Shown here in pieces: positions 43,066 to 53,700 of a stretch of 64,000 bases of DNA (the stretch's first letter is position 1; the number at the start of each line of letters is the position of its first letter). Origin of the DNA: Cytophagaceae bacterium (GTDB lineage Bacteria; Bacteroidota; Bacteroidia; Cytophagales; Flexibacteraceae); contig CANGYH010000002.1 of the NCBI GenBank assembly GCA_947458545.1, positions 186,001 to 250,000 on the forward strand, given 5' to 3'. The position numbers and the translations under genes are program-made. The notes under the pieces were generated by a model. It worked only from the letters and a program-made list of their open reading frames with translations. It ran no database searches and had not been told where the DNA came from.

Positions 43066-44106
43066 CTACGGCTTGCCCGCCGACTTCTTCTGCTCGTAAA
43101 TCTTCTCGATAATCTCCACCACTTTGAGGCCCTCCAGGGCGTTGGTGGTGGCCACGTTGCGCCCTTTGAGGGTATCAACCACGTTTTCGATAACGAAGTG
43201 GTGGTTGGCCGCCGAGCCCTTGTAGTGGCCATAGTCGTTGGCGGGGCTGCTCTCGGGCAGCTCGGGCATCTGGTAGTCTTTCACGTGGCAGTATTCTACC
43301 TCGTTCATATACTGCCCGCCCACCTTGATGGACCCATGCTCGGCCACGATGGTGATGGAGCTCTCCAGGTTGGTATCGTACACGCTGGTGCTGAAGTTGA
43401 TGCAGCCCGCCCCGCCCTTGGCAAAGTCGAAGGTCACCAGGCCGCTGTCTTCAAACTCCGTCAGGCTCTGGTGGTTGAAGTCGAAAAACCGCGCCTGCAC
43501 GTTGCGGATGTCGCCAAAGAGCCAGAACATGATATCTATAAAGTGCGAGAACTGCGTAAACAGCGTGCCACCGTCCGTGCCGAGGTGGCCCTTCCAACCG
43601 CCGGCCTTGTAGTAGCGCGCGTCGCGGTTCCAGTAGCAGTTTACCTGCACCATGTAAATCTTGCCGAGCCGCCCACTGCTCACCATCTCTTTAAGCCAGA
43701 CAGAGGGCGGGGAGTACCGGTTCTGCATCACGCAAAAGGCCAGCTTATGCGCCTGCAGCGCCGCGAAGATGACGTCCTCGCACTCGGCCTTGCTGAGGCC
43801 CATCGGCTTTTCTATCACCACATGCCGCCCGGCCTGTATGGCCGCCATAGCCTGCGGGGCATGGAAGTTGTTGGGCGAGGCGATATTGACCACGTCGGCC
43901 GCCGGGCCCTGGGCCAGGTAGGCCTCCAGGCTGGGGTAGAAGGGTACGCCATACTCGGCCGCGGCTGCCGCTTGGGCAGGGTCCACGTCCACCACGGCTA
44001 CAAGCTCGCTCTCGGGGTTACGGCTGATCATCGCCGCGTGGCGCTTGCCAATGTGGCCAAACCCACAAATAGCAAAACGAACCTTATCTGTTTGCAGAAG
44101 AGACAT
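43066..44106 (-). CDS. Gfo/Idh/MocA family oxidoreductase
   Basis: The 346-residue enzyme has the Rossmann motif VRFAICGFGHIGKRHAAMI, 'VVNIASPNNFHAPQAMAAIQ', the family signature 'HVVIEKPMGLSKAECEDV' with the catalytic Lys, and 'GGWKGHLGTDGGTLFTQFSH'. Members of this branch oxidise nucleotide-activated amino sugars such as UDP-GlcNAc derivatives (WbpB/WlbA type), which suits the surrounding glycan genes; inositol- or glucose-type substrates are alternatives. It is divergent from porU, and a heptad repeat lies 32 bases upstream of its ATG. Confidence 0.87.
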   Translation of the reverse strand: MSLLQTDKVRFAICGFGHIGKRHAAMISRNPESELVAVVDVDPAQAAAAAEYGVPFYPSLEAYLAQGPAADVVNIASPNNFHAPQAMAAIQAGRHVVIEKPMGLSKAECEDVIFAALQAHKLAFCVMQNRYSPPSVWLKEMVSSGRLGKIYMVQVNCYWNRDARYYKAGGWKGHLGTDGGTLFTQFSHFIDIMFWLFGDIRNVQARFFDFNHQSLTEFEDSGLVTFDFAKGGAGCINFSTSVYDTNLESSITIVAEHGSIKVGGQYMNEVEYCHVKDYQMPELPESSPANDYGHYKGSAANHHFVIENVVDTLKGRNVATTNALEGLKVVEIIEKIYEQKKSAGKP

Positions 44107-44137
44107 CGGTGCAGATTAGCCTACAAAGATGGGGGGA

Positions 44138-44179
44138 AGTTGAAAGTTGAGAGTTGAGAGTTGAAAGTTGAAAGTTGAG
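44138..44179. repeat. Heptanucleotide tandem repeat (RAGTTGA)6
   Basis: Six heptads of AGTTGAA or AGTTGAG, the reverse complement of the TCAACTY unit. It lies 32 bases upstream of the ATG of the Gfo/Idh/MocA gene and would fall in its promoter region. Confidence 0.8.
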
Positions 44180-44561
44180 CGTTGTAGCGCGGGCTGCAGC
44201 CCGCGATGCCAAGTATTCTCTGCAAGGGCTGTGCCCACCCTTCTACTGTGCAATGGCTTTGCCATTGTCACGTGCTATGGCGAGGCTGTGCCTCGCGTGT
44301 AGGCCAAGGCGGCAGACCTGCGCTGGTCCCGGTCTCCCCCGAAGCTATCCTTAGACTCCAGTCTAAGGATGCCATGCGTGCCGACTCCTGTCGGCCTCCA
44401 ACGGCAATCTCCCACCCGCAACAAAACCTTTCGAGGACGCCAGCCCACGAAAGGTGTCTGGTCCTGGTTTGTAACCGGCGCCCTCACCCTCCGCCTCAGC
44501 GGTCTGGAGACCGCGGGGTAACGCCTGGGTGGGTCCCGGTCAAAGACCGGGAACAGCGTCC

Positions 44562-44596
44562 CACTTTCAACTTTCAACTCTCAACTCTCAACTCTA
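44562..44596. repeat. Heptanucleotide tandem repeat (TCAACTY)
   Basis: About five heptads of CAACTTT/CAACTCT end 125 bases before the porU ATG. It mirrors the inverted copy at 44138-44179 across cluster R4. Confidence 0.75.
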
Positions 44597-44690
44597 AAAA
44601 ATATCTGCCCTACAACCTCCGTTATCCCAACGCTTTGCCACCCGATGTAGTTTATAGCCAATAAACAGCGGCGCAGTCGGCAATGCAACC

Positions 44691-44700
44691 TACACCTTTG
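44691..44700 (+). promoter_or_regulatory. Candidate -7 region of porU
   Basis: The segment CACCTTTG within 44691-44700 matches TAnnTTTG except at the first base. It lies 22 bases before the ATG at 44722 and after the upstream ATG at 44683, which supports 44722 as the real start. No clear -33 TTG is seen. Confidence 0.35.
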
Positions 44701-44721
44701 TATTTGGCTACGGGCACCTTT

Positions 44722-47700
44722 ATGGCACTACGGATTAAAAGTTGGCAAACAGCGGCAGCTGCCGCCCTGGCAATATGCGCCTGGGCTGCGGTAGCAGCGC
44801 AGGCCCAAAATCCACCCACACCCGTCCGCCTGGTGTGGAAAGGTGCCGCTGACCTCAAAGACCGCTACAACCAGCCTTGTCCACGCCTAACCGGCAAAGG
44901 CCTGCAGCACAACGCCGACGAAGGGCTAAACCCCACCTACACCCAGGCCTTTGCCGGTGCGGTAGCCTTCAGCATAGCCCAGCCCCTATACCGTCCTCTC
45001 TCCCAGGCAGAGAAGGCCCTTTTTGATACCACAACCGCAGGTCGCCCAGCCGTTCGGCTAGAGCAGGCCACCATCCAGCACCGCACACAAACGTTTGCCA
45101 CCGTGCGGCTGCTGCGGCGCAACCCGGCCACAGGCCAGCTAGAGCGCCTCATGCAGTTTGTGCCTGTGGTGCAACCGCAGGGTAGGGCAGAGGCTGTGGC
45201 ACGCACCCAAGGCCCCGGAGGCACCCCCGGCCCGGCCACCCCCACCGCCGACACGACCTTGCAGCCCCTGTTGGCCAGCGGAAGCTGGGGCAAAATCGGC
45301 GTCACCCAGTCTGGCGTGTACAGGCTTACGGCAGACGACCTGCGCCGCATCGGTATAGACCCCAACAACATAGACGCCCGCAACCTGCACATTTATGGGC
45401 GCGGCGGCCGCAATATCCCAGAGGTGGTGGGCGCCGCAGCCCCAGGCCTGCGCGAACTGGCCATCCAGGTAACGGGCGAAGCCGACGGCCGCCTCGACCC
45501 CGGAGACCGCATCCTCTTCTACGCCCAGGGCCCCGTTACCTGGAGCTACAACTCGGTGGCAGGTACCTACGTGCACGACACCCACCTCTACGCCGACACC
45601 ATCCAGTACATCGTCGGGGCCAATGCCCGGCCGGGCCTGCGCATGCAGCCCCAGGGGGTAGATGCACCTACGGCCACGCTCAACAGCTACACCAACATGG
45701 TCCTCTTCGAGAAAGAGGCCATCAATCTGCTCAAAGCAGGCCGGCGCTGGTTCTCTGAGCAGTTTACCCTCAACAACAGCCGAGATGTCGTGTTGCCCAC
45801 GCCCGGCCTGGCCGCAGGCGCACCGGCCACCCTGCGCCTGGTAACCGCCGCCCGCGCCATCGGCGGCCCTGGCGACACGGCCGGCACCTATTTCTCGGCC
45901 TCCGTCGGTGGCTCCGTCGTAGCAGCCAGCCGCATCCCCATCACCACGGCCTACCCCTTCGGCCCCAATTACTTTGACGCCGATACGCGCGGCACCTTTC
46001 CCGCTCCTGGCGGCGATAACCTGGTCGTCCAGTTGGCCTACAACCGTACCCGCTACCCCGATGCCATCGGCGTGCTAGACTTCATCGAGGCTGGCGCGCC
46101 CCAACAGGCCACTTGGCGCTCCCGCTCTTTCGAGGCCTGGCTGCCGGGGCAGCTTACTGCAGGCCCCGCCTGGCTGCCCGTCAGCAACGCACCCGCCAGC
46201 GTGCAGGCCTGGCACCTGGCAGATCCACTCAGCCCCACCCAGTTGCCCATAGAGGCGGCAGGCATACGCGTCCCCGGCGGGCTGGCTGTCCACATGGCCG
46301 TCGTCGCGCCAGAGCAAACCCAGGCCCCCATCCTGCTGGGCAACCTGCCCACTCAAAGCCTGGCCACGGCAGACGTCCCCCAGCTCCTCATCCTGGCCCC
46401 GGCTGGTCTGCGTGCCCAGGCCCAGGCCTATGCAGACTACCGCATCAGCCGCGGCGTCCCCACGCTGGTGGCTACACTGCCCCAGGTGTACAACGAGTTT
46501 AGCGGCGGCCACCAAGACATCGGCGCCCTGCGCGACTTTGTCCTTAGCCTCTACAACCGCAGCAACAACCTGCGGCACGTCTTGCTCTTCGGCAAGCCTA
46601 GTGTAGATTTCAAGTACCGCATTGCCAACAACACCAACCTGGTGCCTGCCTACCAGAGCCGGGGCTGGGCCAACCCCATAGACGCCTGGGCCTCAGACGA
46701 TTTCTATGTAGTGCTCACGCCCGGCCAGGGCAACCTGAACGCCGGCGGCAACCGCCTCAGCCTGTCTGTAGGCCGCTTCTGCATCAAAAACGCCACCGAG
46801 GCCGATGCCCTGCTTGCCAAAGCCAAGGCCTACGAGACTGACACCACCGCCCTCGGTGCCTGGCGCAACATCAACGCCTTCATTGCAGACAACGGCGACT
46901 TTCTAGAGCACGTCCGCCAGTCAGACGGCACGGCCAACCTCTACCAGCGCCGCCGCTCGCCCTTTTTGCCAGACAAGTACTTTTTGCCCGCCTACCCCCT
47001 CGTAGCAGGCCCGGGCGGCCTTACAAGCCCTCAGATGCGCAGCTCCATCCAGCGCCGCATGCGGGCAGGGGCGTTGCTGCTCAACTACACCGGCCACGGG
47101 TCGGAATTCCAATGGGCAGACGAGCGCGTGTTCGACATGGACATGATCCCCACGCTCGACAACGGCCCGCGCCTGCCCTTCTTCATGACGCTGACCTGCG
47201 AGTTTGGCCGGCTAGACGACCCCGGCATCGTATCCGGCGCAGAGGCGCTCATGCTCAAGGGAGACGGGGGCTCCATCGCCACCTTCTCGGCCTGCCGCCC
47301 GGTGTTCTCCATCAGCAACAAGCAGTTGCACGACACCATCTACAACTACCTCTTTACGCCCATCCAGGGCCGCATGCCCACCCTGGGCGAGCTTACCGCC
47401 GACGCCAAGAACCAGGCCAACGCAGGCTACAACCAGCAGTACATCCTCTTCGGAGACCCCAGCATGACGCTGGTTTACCCCAAGCACAACGTCCGGATGA
47501 CCGCCCTGACAGACGACCAAGGCAACCGCGTAGATACCATCCGCGCACTGCAAACCGTCACCATGAGCGGCGTAGTCGAGACGCGCGCCGGCCAAACCTT
47601 GCCCAACTACAGCGGCCAGGTGCAGGTAACCCTGTACGACAAAGCCTCCCTCATCGGCATCAACGACAACGGCTCTACCTACCGGTTCTCTCAGCGCAAG

Positions 47701-48561
47701 AGCATCATCTTCAACGGAGCCACCCGGGTAGATAGCGGCCGCTGGAGCATCACCTTCCAACTGCCGTTAGACATCAACTACATCTTCGGCAGCGGCCTGG
47801 CCAGTTTCTACGCCAAGCCTACCCAGGGCCTGGAAGACGCCAACGGCATTCAGACCGACAACCTCGTCATCGGCGGCTCGGCCCCCTTTGTGGCAGACGA
47901 TACGCCGCCCCGCGTGGCCCTGTTTATGAACGACACCACCTTCCGCAACGGGGGCGTCGTAGGGCCTAACCCCGTCTTTGTGGCCCGCGTTTCCGACAAT
48001 ACCGGCATCAACGTATCCCTCTCCGGCATCGGCCACGAGATGACCGGCACCTTCTCCAATGCACCTCAAGAGACCGTCGTCATGAACAGCTTCTACGTCT
48101 CAGACCTGGGCCGCCCCAACCGGGGCACCGTGCGCTTCCCCCTCCAGGGTCTGGCACCGGGCACCTACAACGTCCGCTTCACCGTTTGGGACCTTTACAA
48201 CAACTCCGCCACAGACTCCCTACGCTTCACCGTCCGCGAGGCCAATTGCCCCGGCATAGCCCGCGCCACCGTCATTCCTAACCCCGTGTCAGACAAAGCC
48301 CGGTTCGAATTCGACATAGACCAACCCGGCAAACCCATGACGGTAGACGTCACCGTCTACGACGCCGTCGGCAAACAGGTAGGCCGCCGCACCATCCAGT
48401 ACGACGAAGCCCCTGCCCGCGCCGGCCGCGGCCTGGAGTGGTATAACGGGCCCGGATCGGGCAAGCTCCTCCAAAACGGCATGTACCTATACCGCATCCA
48501 AACCACCAGCCCCGGCGGCTGCAGCGCCTCCGCCCAGGGGCGCATGGTAATAAACCAGTAG
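44722..48561 (+). CDS. porU: T9SS sortase PorU (C25 cysteine peptidase)
   Basis: The 1279-residue protein removes the C-terminal sorting domain of T9SS cargo at the cell surface and links cargo to lipopolysaccharide or releases it. It has a signal peptide (SWQTAAAAALAICAWAAVAAQA), a long N-terminal beta-rich region, a gingipain-type C25 domain at about residues 550-900, and a C-terminal FlgD-like Ig domain ('NPVSDKARFEFDID', 'LQNGMYLYRIQT'). The catalytic dyad is visible: His792 in NYTGHGSEFQWADE and Cys826 in MTLTCEFGRLDD. An upstream ATG at 44683 is open, but the signal peptide favours 44722. porV follows 34 bases downstream. Confidence 0.95.
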   Translation: MALRIKSWQTAAAAALAICAWAAVAAQAQNPPTPVRLVWKGAADLKDRYNQPCPRLTGKGLQHNADEGLNPTYTQAFAGAVAFSIAQPLYRPLSQAEKALFDTTTAGRPAVRLEQATIQHRTQTFATVRLLRRNPATGQLERLMQFVPVVQPQGRAEAVARTQGPGGTPGPATPTADTTLQPLLASGSWGKIGVTQSGVYRLTADDLRRIGIDPNNIDARNLHIYGRGGRNIPEVVGAAAPGLRELAIQVTGEADGRLDPGDRILFYAQGPVTWSYNSVAGTYVHDTHLYADTIQYIVGANARPGLRMQPQGVDAPTATLNSYTNMVLFEKEAINLLKAGRRWFSEQFTLNNSRDVVLPTPGLAAGAPATLRLVTAARAIGGPGDTAGTYFSASVGGSVVAASRIPITTAYPFGPNYFDADTRGTFPAPGGDNLVVQLAYNRTRYPDAIGVLDFIEAGAPQQATWRSRSFEAWLPGQLTAGPAWLPVSNAPASVQAWHLADPLSPTQLPIEAAGIRVPGGLAVHMAVVAPEQTQAPILLGNLPTQSLATADVPQLLILAPAGLRAQAQAYADYRISRGVPTLVATLPQVYNEFSGGHQDIGALRDFVLSLYNRSNNLRHVLLFGKPSVDFKYRIANNTNLVPAYQSRGWANPIDAWASDDFYVVLTPGQGNLNAGGNRLSLSVGRFCIKNATEADALLAKAKAYETDTTALGAWRNINAFIADNGDFLEHVRQSDGTANLYQRRRSPFLPDKYFLPAYPLVAGPGGLTSPQMRSSIQRRMRAGALLLNYTGHGSEFQWADERVFDMDMIPTLDNGPRLPFFMTLTCEFGRLDDPGIVSGAEALMLKGDGGSIATFSACRPVFSISNKQLHDTIYNYLFTPIQGRMPTLGELTADAKNQANAGYNQQYILFGDPSMTLVYPKHNVRMTALTDDQGNRVDTIRALQTVTMSGVVETRAGQTLPNYSGQVQVTLYDKASLIGINDNGSTYRFSQRKSIIFNGATRVDSGRWSITFQLPLDINYIFGSGLASFYAKPTQGLEDANGIQTDNLVIGGSAPFVADDTPPRVALFMNDTTFRNGGVVGPNPVFVARVSDNTGINVSLSGIGHEMTGTFSNAPQETVVMNSFYVSDLGRPNRGTVRFPLQGLAPGTYNVRFTVWDLYNNSATDSLRFTVREANCPGIARATVIPNPVSDKARFEFDIDQPGKPMTVDVTVYDAVGKQVGRRTIQYDEAPARAGRGLEWYNGPGSGKLLQNGMYLYRIQTTSPGGCSASAQGRMVINQ

Positions 48562-48595
48562 TCACGTGCCATTTTTGCAACGATACCAGCGCTTC

Positions 48596-49852
48596 ATGCA
48601 GCTTTCATCTCTCTCTCGCGCCGCCCTGGCAGCCGCCTTCGTGGCTGGCATAGCCCCGGCTAATGCGCAAAACACCGGCATCGGTGGCACCGGCAACAAT
48701 ACCATCGGGCAAGACAAGTACAACGCCATCACTACGGCCGTACCCTTCCTGACCATCACCCCAGATGCCCGCGCCGCAGGCATCGGAGACGCCGGCATTG
48801 CCAACAGCCCAGACGCCAACAGCCCGTTTTACAACACCGGCAAGCTGGCCTTTGCCGACAAGCCCACGGCGGCTTCGTTCAGCATCACCCCCTGGCTGCG
48901 CAACCTGGGCTTTAACGACATGTACCTGGCCTACCTCACGGGCTACCACAAGGTCAACCCCAACAACGCCGTCACGGCCAGTTTTACCTACTTCAACCTC
49001 GGCCAGCTAACGTTTACGGATGTGAACGGCGGCACCATCAGAGACTTTAATCCCCAAGAGCTAGCCCTGCAATTGGGCTACAGCAGCCGCCTCACGCAGA
49101 ACTTCAGCCTCGGCGTAGGCATCAAGGGTATCTACTCCAACCTGACGGGCAACATCTCCAACGCCGTAGATGTCAACGCCCGCCCCGGCGTAACTGCAGC
49201 AGTAGATCTCTCGGGCTATTACCGCAAAGAGGTATCGCTCGGCGCCACCCCCGGCGAGATGGCCTTCGGTGCCGCTATCACCAACCTGGGCCCCAAAATC
49301 AGCTACAGCAACAACAACCGGCGCGACTTCATCCCTACGGCCCTGCGCCTCGGTGGCCGCCTTTCGCTCGATCTGGACCCTTACAACCGCATCAGCTTTC
49401 TGGCAGACGTCTCTAAGCTGATGGTGCCCACGCCAGACATCCGCCGCACTTTCCGCCGTGGGGCCAACGGCCTACCAGACAGTACCCAGCCGATTGACAG
49501 CAACTTTACCTCTGGCAAAAACCTCATCTCCGGCATCTTCGGCAGCTTCAACGACGCCCCCCGCGGCGGTACCGAAGAGCTAGAGGAAATCATGTACTCT
49601 GCCGGGGTAGAATACTGGTACGACAACCTCTTCGCCCTCCGCGCCGGTTACTATCACGAGAGCGCCTTCAAAGGCAACCGCCGCTACTTTACCGGTGGCA
49701 TCGGCCTGAGGTACCAGCAGTTCGGGCTAGACATCAGCTACCTGGTGCCCACCAGCCGCGCCAACCAAAACCCGCTGGCCAACACACTCCGCTTCTCCCT
49801 CCTCTTCAACTTCGACACCGCCGTCCGAGAAGAAGCCCCGCCCGCCAACTAG
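48596..49852 (+). CDS. porV: T9SS outer-membrane protein PorV
   Basis: The 418-residue FadL-like barrel has a signal peptide (AALAAAFVAGIAPANAQ) and PorV hallmarks: 'AVPFLTITPDARAAGIGDAG', 'SPFYNTGKLAFADKPTAASF', 'SITPWLRNLGFNDMYLAYL' and a C-terminal strand 'NTLRFSLLFNFD'. PorV is the shuttle that carries cargo from the SprA translocon to the PorU attachment complex (known for the family). It directly follows porU, as in most Bacteroidota. A GTG at 48566 is an alternative start, but 48596 gives the normal signal peptide. Confidence 0.95.
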   Translation: MQLSSLSRAALAAAFVAGIAPANAQNTGIGGTGNNTIGQDKYNAITTAVPFLTITPDARAAGIGDAGIANSPDANSPFYNTGKLAFADKPTAASFSITPWLRNLGFNDMYLAYLTGYHKVNPNNAVTASFTYFNLGQLTFTDVNGGTIRDFNPQELALQLGYSSRLTQNFSLGVGIKGIYSNLTGNISNAVDVNARPGVTAAVDLSGYYRKEVSLGATPGEMAFGAAITNLGPKISYSNNNRRDFIPTALRLGGRLSLDLDPYNRISFLADVSKLMVPTPDIRRTFRRGANGLPDSTQPIDSNFTSGKNLISGIFGSFNDAPRGGTEELEEIMYSAGVEYWYDNLFALRAGYYHESAFKGNRRYFTGGIGLRYQQFGLDISYLVPTSRANQNPLANTLRFSLLFNFDTAVREEAPPAN

Positions 49853-50027
49853 GCACGCCCCCTATGCGCTGGTCCTGGTCTCCCCTTGTGCTGGTCCCGG
49901 TCTCCAGACCGGGACCCACCCACAGAAGGCCCCGCGGTCTCCAGACCGCTGAAACGGTGGGCATTGGGCGCAGTCATCGGCTAGGGCAGACATTTGGGCT
50001 ACGGCTGGCCCGCCCCAGGCAGGGGAT

Positions 50028-50527
50028 GCCCCAGGCTAAAGCCGTGGGGCTACTAGGATAGCGACGGCTGAAGCCGCCCGCATTCACCTCCCCCCGTTAA
50101 CGCTTTGTGCTGGTCCCGGTCTCCAGACCGGGACCTAGACAGCCGTTACCCCGCGGTCTCCAGACCGCTGAAAGGGAGGGCGCAAGGATACGTTAGGCCA
50201 TCTTCCCCCTGTTCAGGCAATTTGTCGCAAGTCTTCAGCGACCCGATTAGGGGAGCGATGACTTGTGACGCCCATTGACGAGCAGTCTTCAGACTGGCGA
50301 AACACCCCCAAAGACCTGGCCAAAGACCTGGTCCCGGTTGCAAACCGGGACTAGGTTTGTTGGCTGGGTATTCGGAAGGGACGTGTTTCGCCTTCGGCGC
50401 GGAAGCCAGAGGCTTCTGGCCCTGCCACGCACCAGCCTGGAGGCTGGCGAGAACGTCTGCAGGAGGGGCAAATGCGGGCGGCTTCAGCCGTCGCTATCCT
50501 AGTAGCCCCACGGCTTTAGCCTGGGGC
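50028..50527. repeat. Perfect 57-bp inverted repeat
   Basis: Positions 50028-50084 and 50471-50527 are exact reverse complements over 57 bases, separated by 386 bases. Each arm itself contains two small dyads (CGG-CTGAAG-CCG and CCCCAGG-CTAAAG-CC). Confidence 0.95.
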
Positions 50528-50651
50528 GACCGCATCCGGGGGCGGCCCTATAGCCGACGTTCTGGAGCCAAACGCCCTCCGCCTCAGCGGTCTGGAGACC
50601 GCAGGGTAACGGCTGGGTGGGTCCCGGCCTGGAGACTTGGACCAGCGGCCC

Positions 50652-50687
50652 ACTCTCAACTTTCAACTTTCAACTTTCAACTCTCAA
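50652..50687. repeat. Heptanucleotide tandem repeat (TCAACTY)5
   Basis: Heptads CTCTCAA, CTTTCAA, CTTTCAA, CTTTCAA and CTCTCAA end 97 bases before the ATG of the first M43 protease, and about 58 bases before its -7 element. Confidence 0.8.
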
Positions 50688-50745
50688 ATCCCGCCGCCGC
50701 CACACAAAATTCTGCCATCGCATAATCGGCAAGAATCTTACATGG

Positions 50746-50753
50746 TATCTTTG
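50746..50753 (+). promoter_or_regulatory. Candidate -7 element of the first M43 protease gene
   Basis: TATCTTTG matches TAnnTTTG. The ATG is 31 bases downstream. No TTG stands at the expected -33 position. Confidence 0.45.
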
Positions 50754-50784
50754 CCGCCAGACCTAGAATTTACACCCTCGTCGG

Positions 50785-53700
50785 ATGCACACACTTCTAC
50801 GCAAGGCAGCGCTGGCCGCTGCCTGTCTCGGCTTTGGCACTTTTCAGGCCCAGGCACAGTCCGCTAATCCACCCGCCCGCTGCCATACGGTAGAGTACAT
50901 GCAAGAGCTGCGGCAACTCTACCCAGATCTGGAAAGCGAAGCCGACTTCGAGCGCCGCATCGCCCAAGCCGTAGCAGAAGAGCGCGCCCGCATGGCCAGT
51001 GCCCGCACGCAAGACGAAGTCATGTACATCCCCGTGGTGGTACACGTTATCCACCAGGGCCAGGCCATTGGCACCGGGGCCAACCTGTCAGACAGGCAGA
51101 TACTATCCCAGATAAAGGTCCTCAACGACGACTTCCGCCGCATCCGCAACTCCCGGGGCTGGAACACCGACCCCCGAGGCGCAGACACCCGCATCGAGTT
51201 CGTACTAGCCCGCCGAGACCCCAACGGCCTGCCCACCAGCGGCATCAACCGCGTGGCAGGCACCACCCTCGGGCTAGGCGCGGCAACGTCTTATTCCCGC
51301 ACCCAGCTAGACCAAACCATCAAGCCCCGCACCATCTGGGACGCCACCCGCTACATGAACATGTGGGTAGCCAACGTGACGGGCCTCTTCGGCGTGGCAC
51401 AGTTCCCGCTCAACGCATCCCTCGGTGGCCTTGCCTGCACACCCACCAACAGCGCCGCCAATACCGACGGCATCACCATCAACACCACCAGCTGCGGCAG
51501 CATAGACGACGGCCCCTTCAACCTCAACTCAGCCACACTCTACGGCCGCACCGCCACGCACGAGATTGGCCACTACCTGGGCCTGCGCCACATCTGGGGA
51601 GATGCCAACTGCGGCAACGACTTCTGCGAGGATACCCCCATCCACCAGACCAGCAACCGGGGATGCCCTACGCACCCCAAACCAAACAACTGCGGCACCG
51701 CCGACGAGATGTTTGAAAACTACATGGACTACGTCGACGACGGCTGCTACAACATCTTCTCTAGAGACCAGATGATTCGCATGCGTGCCGTGTTGCGCAC
51801 CAGCCCCCGCCGCCGCGAGCTCATTGCCTCTACGGGCCTCATCCCGCCCATCGCTAACGACGCCGCCATTTCTGAAATACTGTCCCCCCTGCGCGATTTC
51901 TGCAGCACCACCGCCACCGGTACGGTGCAAGTCAAAAACATGGGCTCTACACCCCTCACCAGCGTAAAGCTCTGGGCACAGGTAAACGGCGGTGCTGCCG
52001 TATCTCAAGACAAAACCGTCAACATCCTGCCAGGCACCACGGGTAATGTAGAGTTTACCAACCTCAACCTGCAGCAAGGCAACAACCGCGTCGTTTACTG
52101 GGTAACAGACCCCAACGCTCAGCCCGACCAGTTCACCGGCTACGACACGCTCGAGACCAACCTGCTGGTTACCCAGGGCGCTGCCCTGCCCACTGCCCAA
52201 GACTTTGAGGGCGTAAACACCCCGCCCACCAACTGGGCCATCAACAACCCCACCCTCGACTGTAAGACCTGGCGCATGGCTTCCGTAGCAACAGGCCCCG
52301 GCGGCGTCCGCACCGTGGCAGCCATGTTCAGCTTCTACCAGGGTACCGTAAACACCCGCCTCAAAGACGAACTCACCACCCCCCTCTACAACCTGGCCGG
52401 AGACACATCGGCCTACCTCATCTTCAACCTGGCCCATGCCCGTACCTCTACGGGTACCAGTGGCAGCGGCACCCTCCGCATAGACGTCTCCACAGACTGC
52501 GGCGCCACTTGGGACACCACCAGCCTCTACAACAAAACCGGAGCCGCCCTCAGTACCCACACCACCACGGTATCCAATACCGAGTGGTACCCCAGCAACA
52601 TCAGCCAGTGGCGCCAAGAGCGCGTCAACCTCCGCAACTACGTGGGCCAGACGGTGCGCCTGCGCTTTGTAGTCCTAAACACAGGCGGCAACAACCTCTA
52701 CTTGGATAACATCACCCTGGCCCGCGGCACACCCGCGCCGCCCGTCATCACACGCCTCGTGCCAGACTCTGGCAGCATCGGCTCTACCGTTACCATCTTC
52801 GGCCGCGGGCTGTTGTCGGCCCAACGGGCGCGCTTCAACAACACCCGGACGCTGTTTGTGACGGTGCTCAACGACACCACCGCCCAGGCCATCGTACCGG
52901 TCGGGGCCACCACAGGCCGGGTACGCATCTTCACCCTCAGAGACTCTGCCACTTCTGCGGGCAACTTCACCATCATCCAGCCGCCTACCATTACCAGCTT
53001 TACGCCTGGTGTGGGCAACGTCGGCACCCGCGTACAGCTCACGGGCAGCGGCCTGCGCCGCGTAGGCAAGGTGTACGTGAACGGCACCCTGTCCGACAGC
53101 CTGTCCATAGCCTCCAACAACAGCCTGAGCTTTGTCGTAGGAGACGGTGCCACCACCGGCCCCATCGCCATCGTAACGCCGTCAGACTCGGTGCTCTCCA
53201 CCGCCTCGTTTGTAGTGGGAGACTTTGTCACCGTACGCAACGGCGCTGATACCATCTGCTCGGGCATGGTCGTATCGCCCAACTACCCAGGCAACTACGC
53301 AAACAACGCCAACATCACCTACCGCCTCGTTGCCGAGCGCGGCCAAGAGGTAGAGCTGGCCATCACCAACTTCAACACCGCCACCGGAGACCAACTCCAG
53401 ATCTACGACGGCCCCACCGCCTCCTCGCCCCTGCTCGTGCGCCTCACGGGCCTCATCCCTGGCCCGCCCACCGTGCGCTCTACGGCAGGCGTCCTCACCC
53501 TCCGGTGGACGACCAGCGCCAGCGGCACCACTACCGGCTTTGTCGGCACCGTGCGTTGCGTGCCCGCGCCTGCGCCTCAGGTGTTCAACATGTCGCCCCG
53601 CCAGGGGCCCATCGGCTTCACCTTCGGCCTGCTCGGCACCAATATGACGGGCGTAGATACCGTCTGGTTCGGCAGCATCCCCGTTACCCAACTCACGCGC

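Larger units (their letters stand above)
44107..44682. repeat. Intergenic repeat cluster R4
   Basis: No credible gene. From left to right: an inverted heptad repeat (44138-44179), module C (44184-44210), module B (44248-44320), a partial module A (44321-44340), module E (44347-44394, ATCCTTAGA arms around CTCCAG, then CCGAC/GTCGG), a dyad with a TTGTA-type centre (about 44463-44476), an inverted module A (44479-44553, GCGGT-CTGGAG-ACCGC) and a forward heptad repeat (44562-44596). The left and right halves mirror each other in orientation: heptad and module A occur inverted on the two sides. Confidence 0.85.
49853..50745. repeat. Intergenic repeat cluster R5
   Basis: No credible gene. It holds module A twice in the same orientation (49891-49960, with GGTCCCGGT arms around CTCCAG, and 50110-50175), an inverted module F (50028-50084), inverted module H (50223-50295), a dyad GTCCCGGTT/AACCGGGAC (50331-50351), CGCC/GGCG (50389-50399), GAAGC-CAGAG-GCTTC (50402-50416), CCAGC-CTGGAG-GCTGG (50432-50447), module F (50471-50527), an inverted module A (about 50574-50645) and a heptad repeat (50652-50687). 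Its two halves mirror each other: A and F' on the left, F and A' on the right. Confidence 0.85.

Noticed and set aside
44275-44577. A 100-codon minus-strand frame in cluster R4
   Set aside because: It is built entirely from modules A, B and E and has no start signal or codon pattern of its own.
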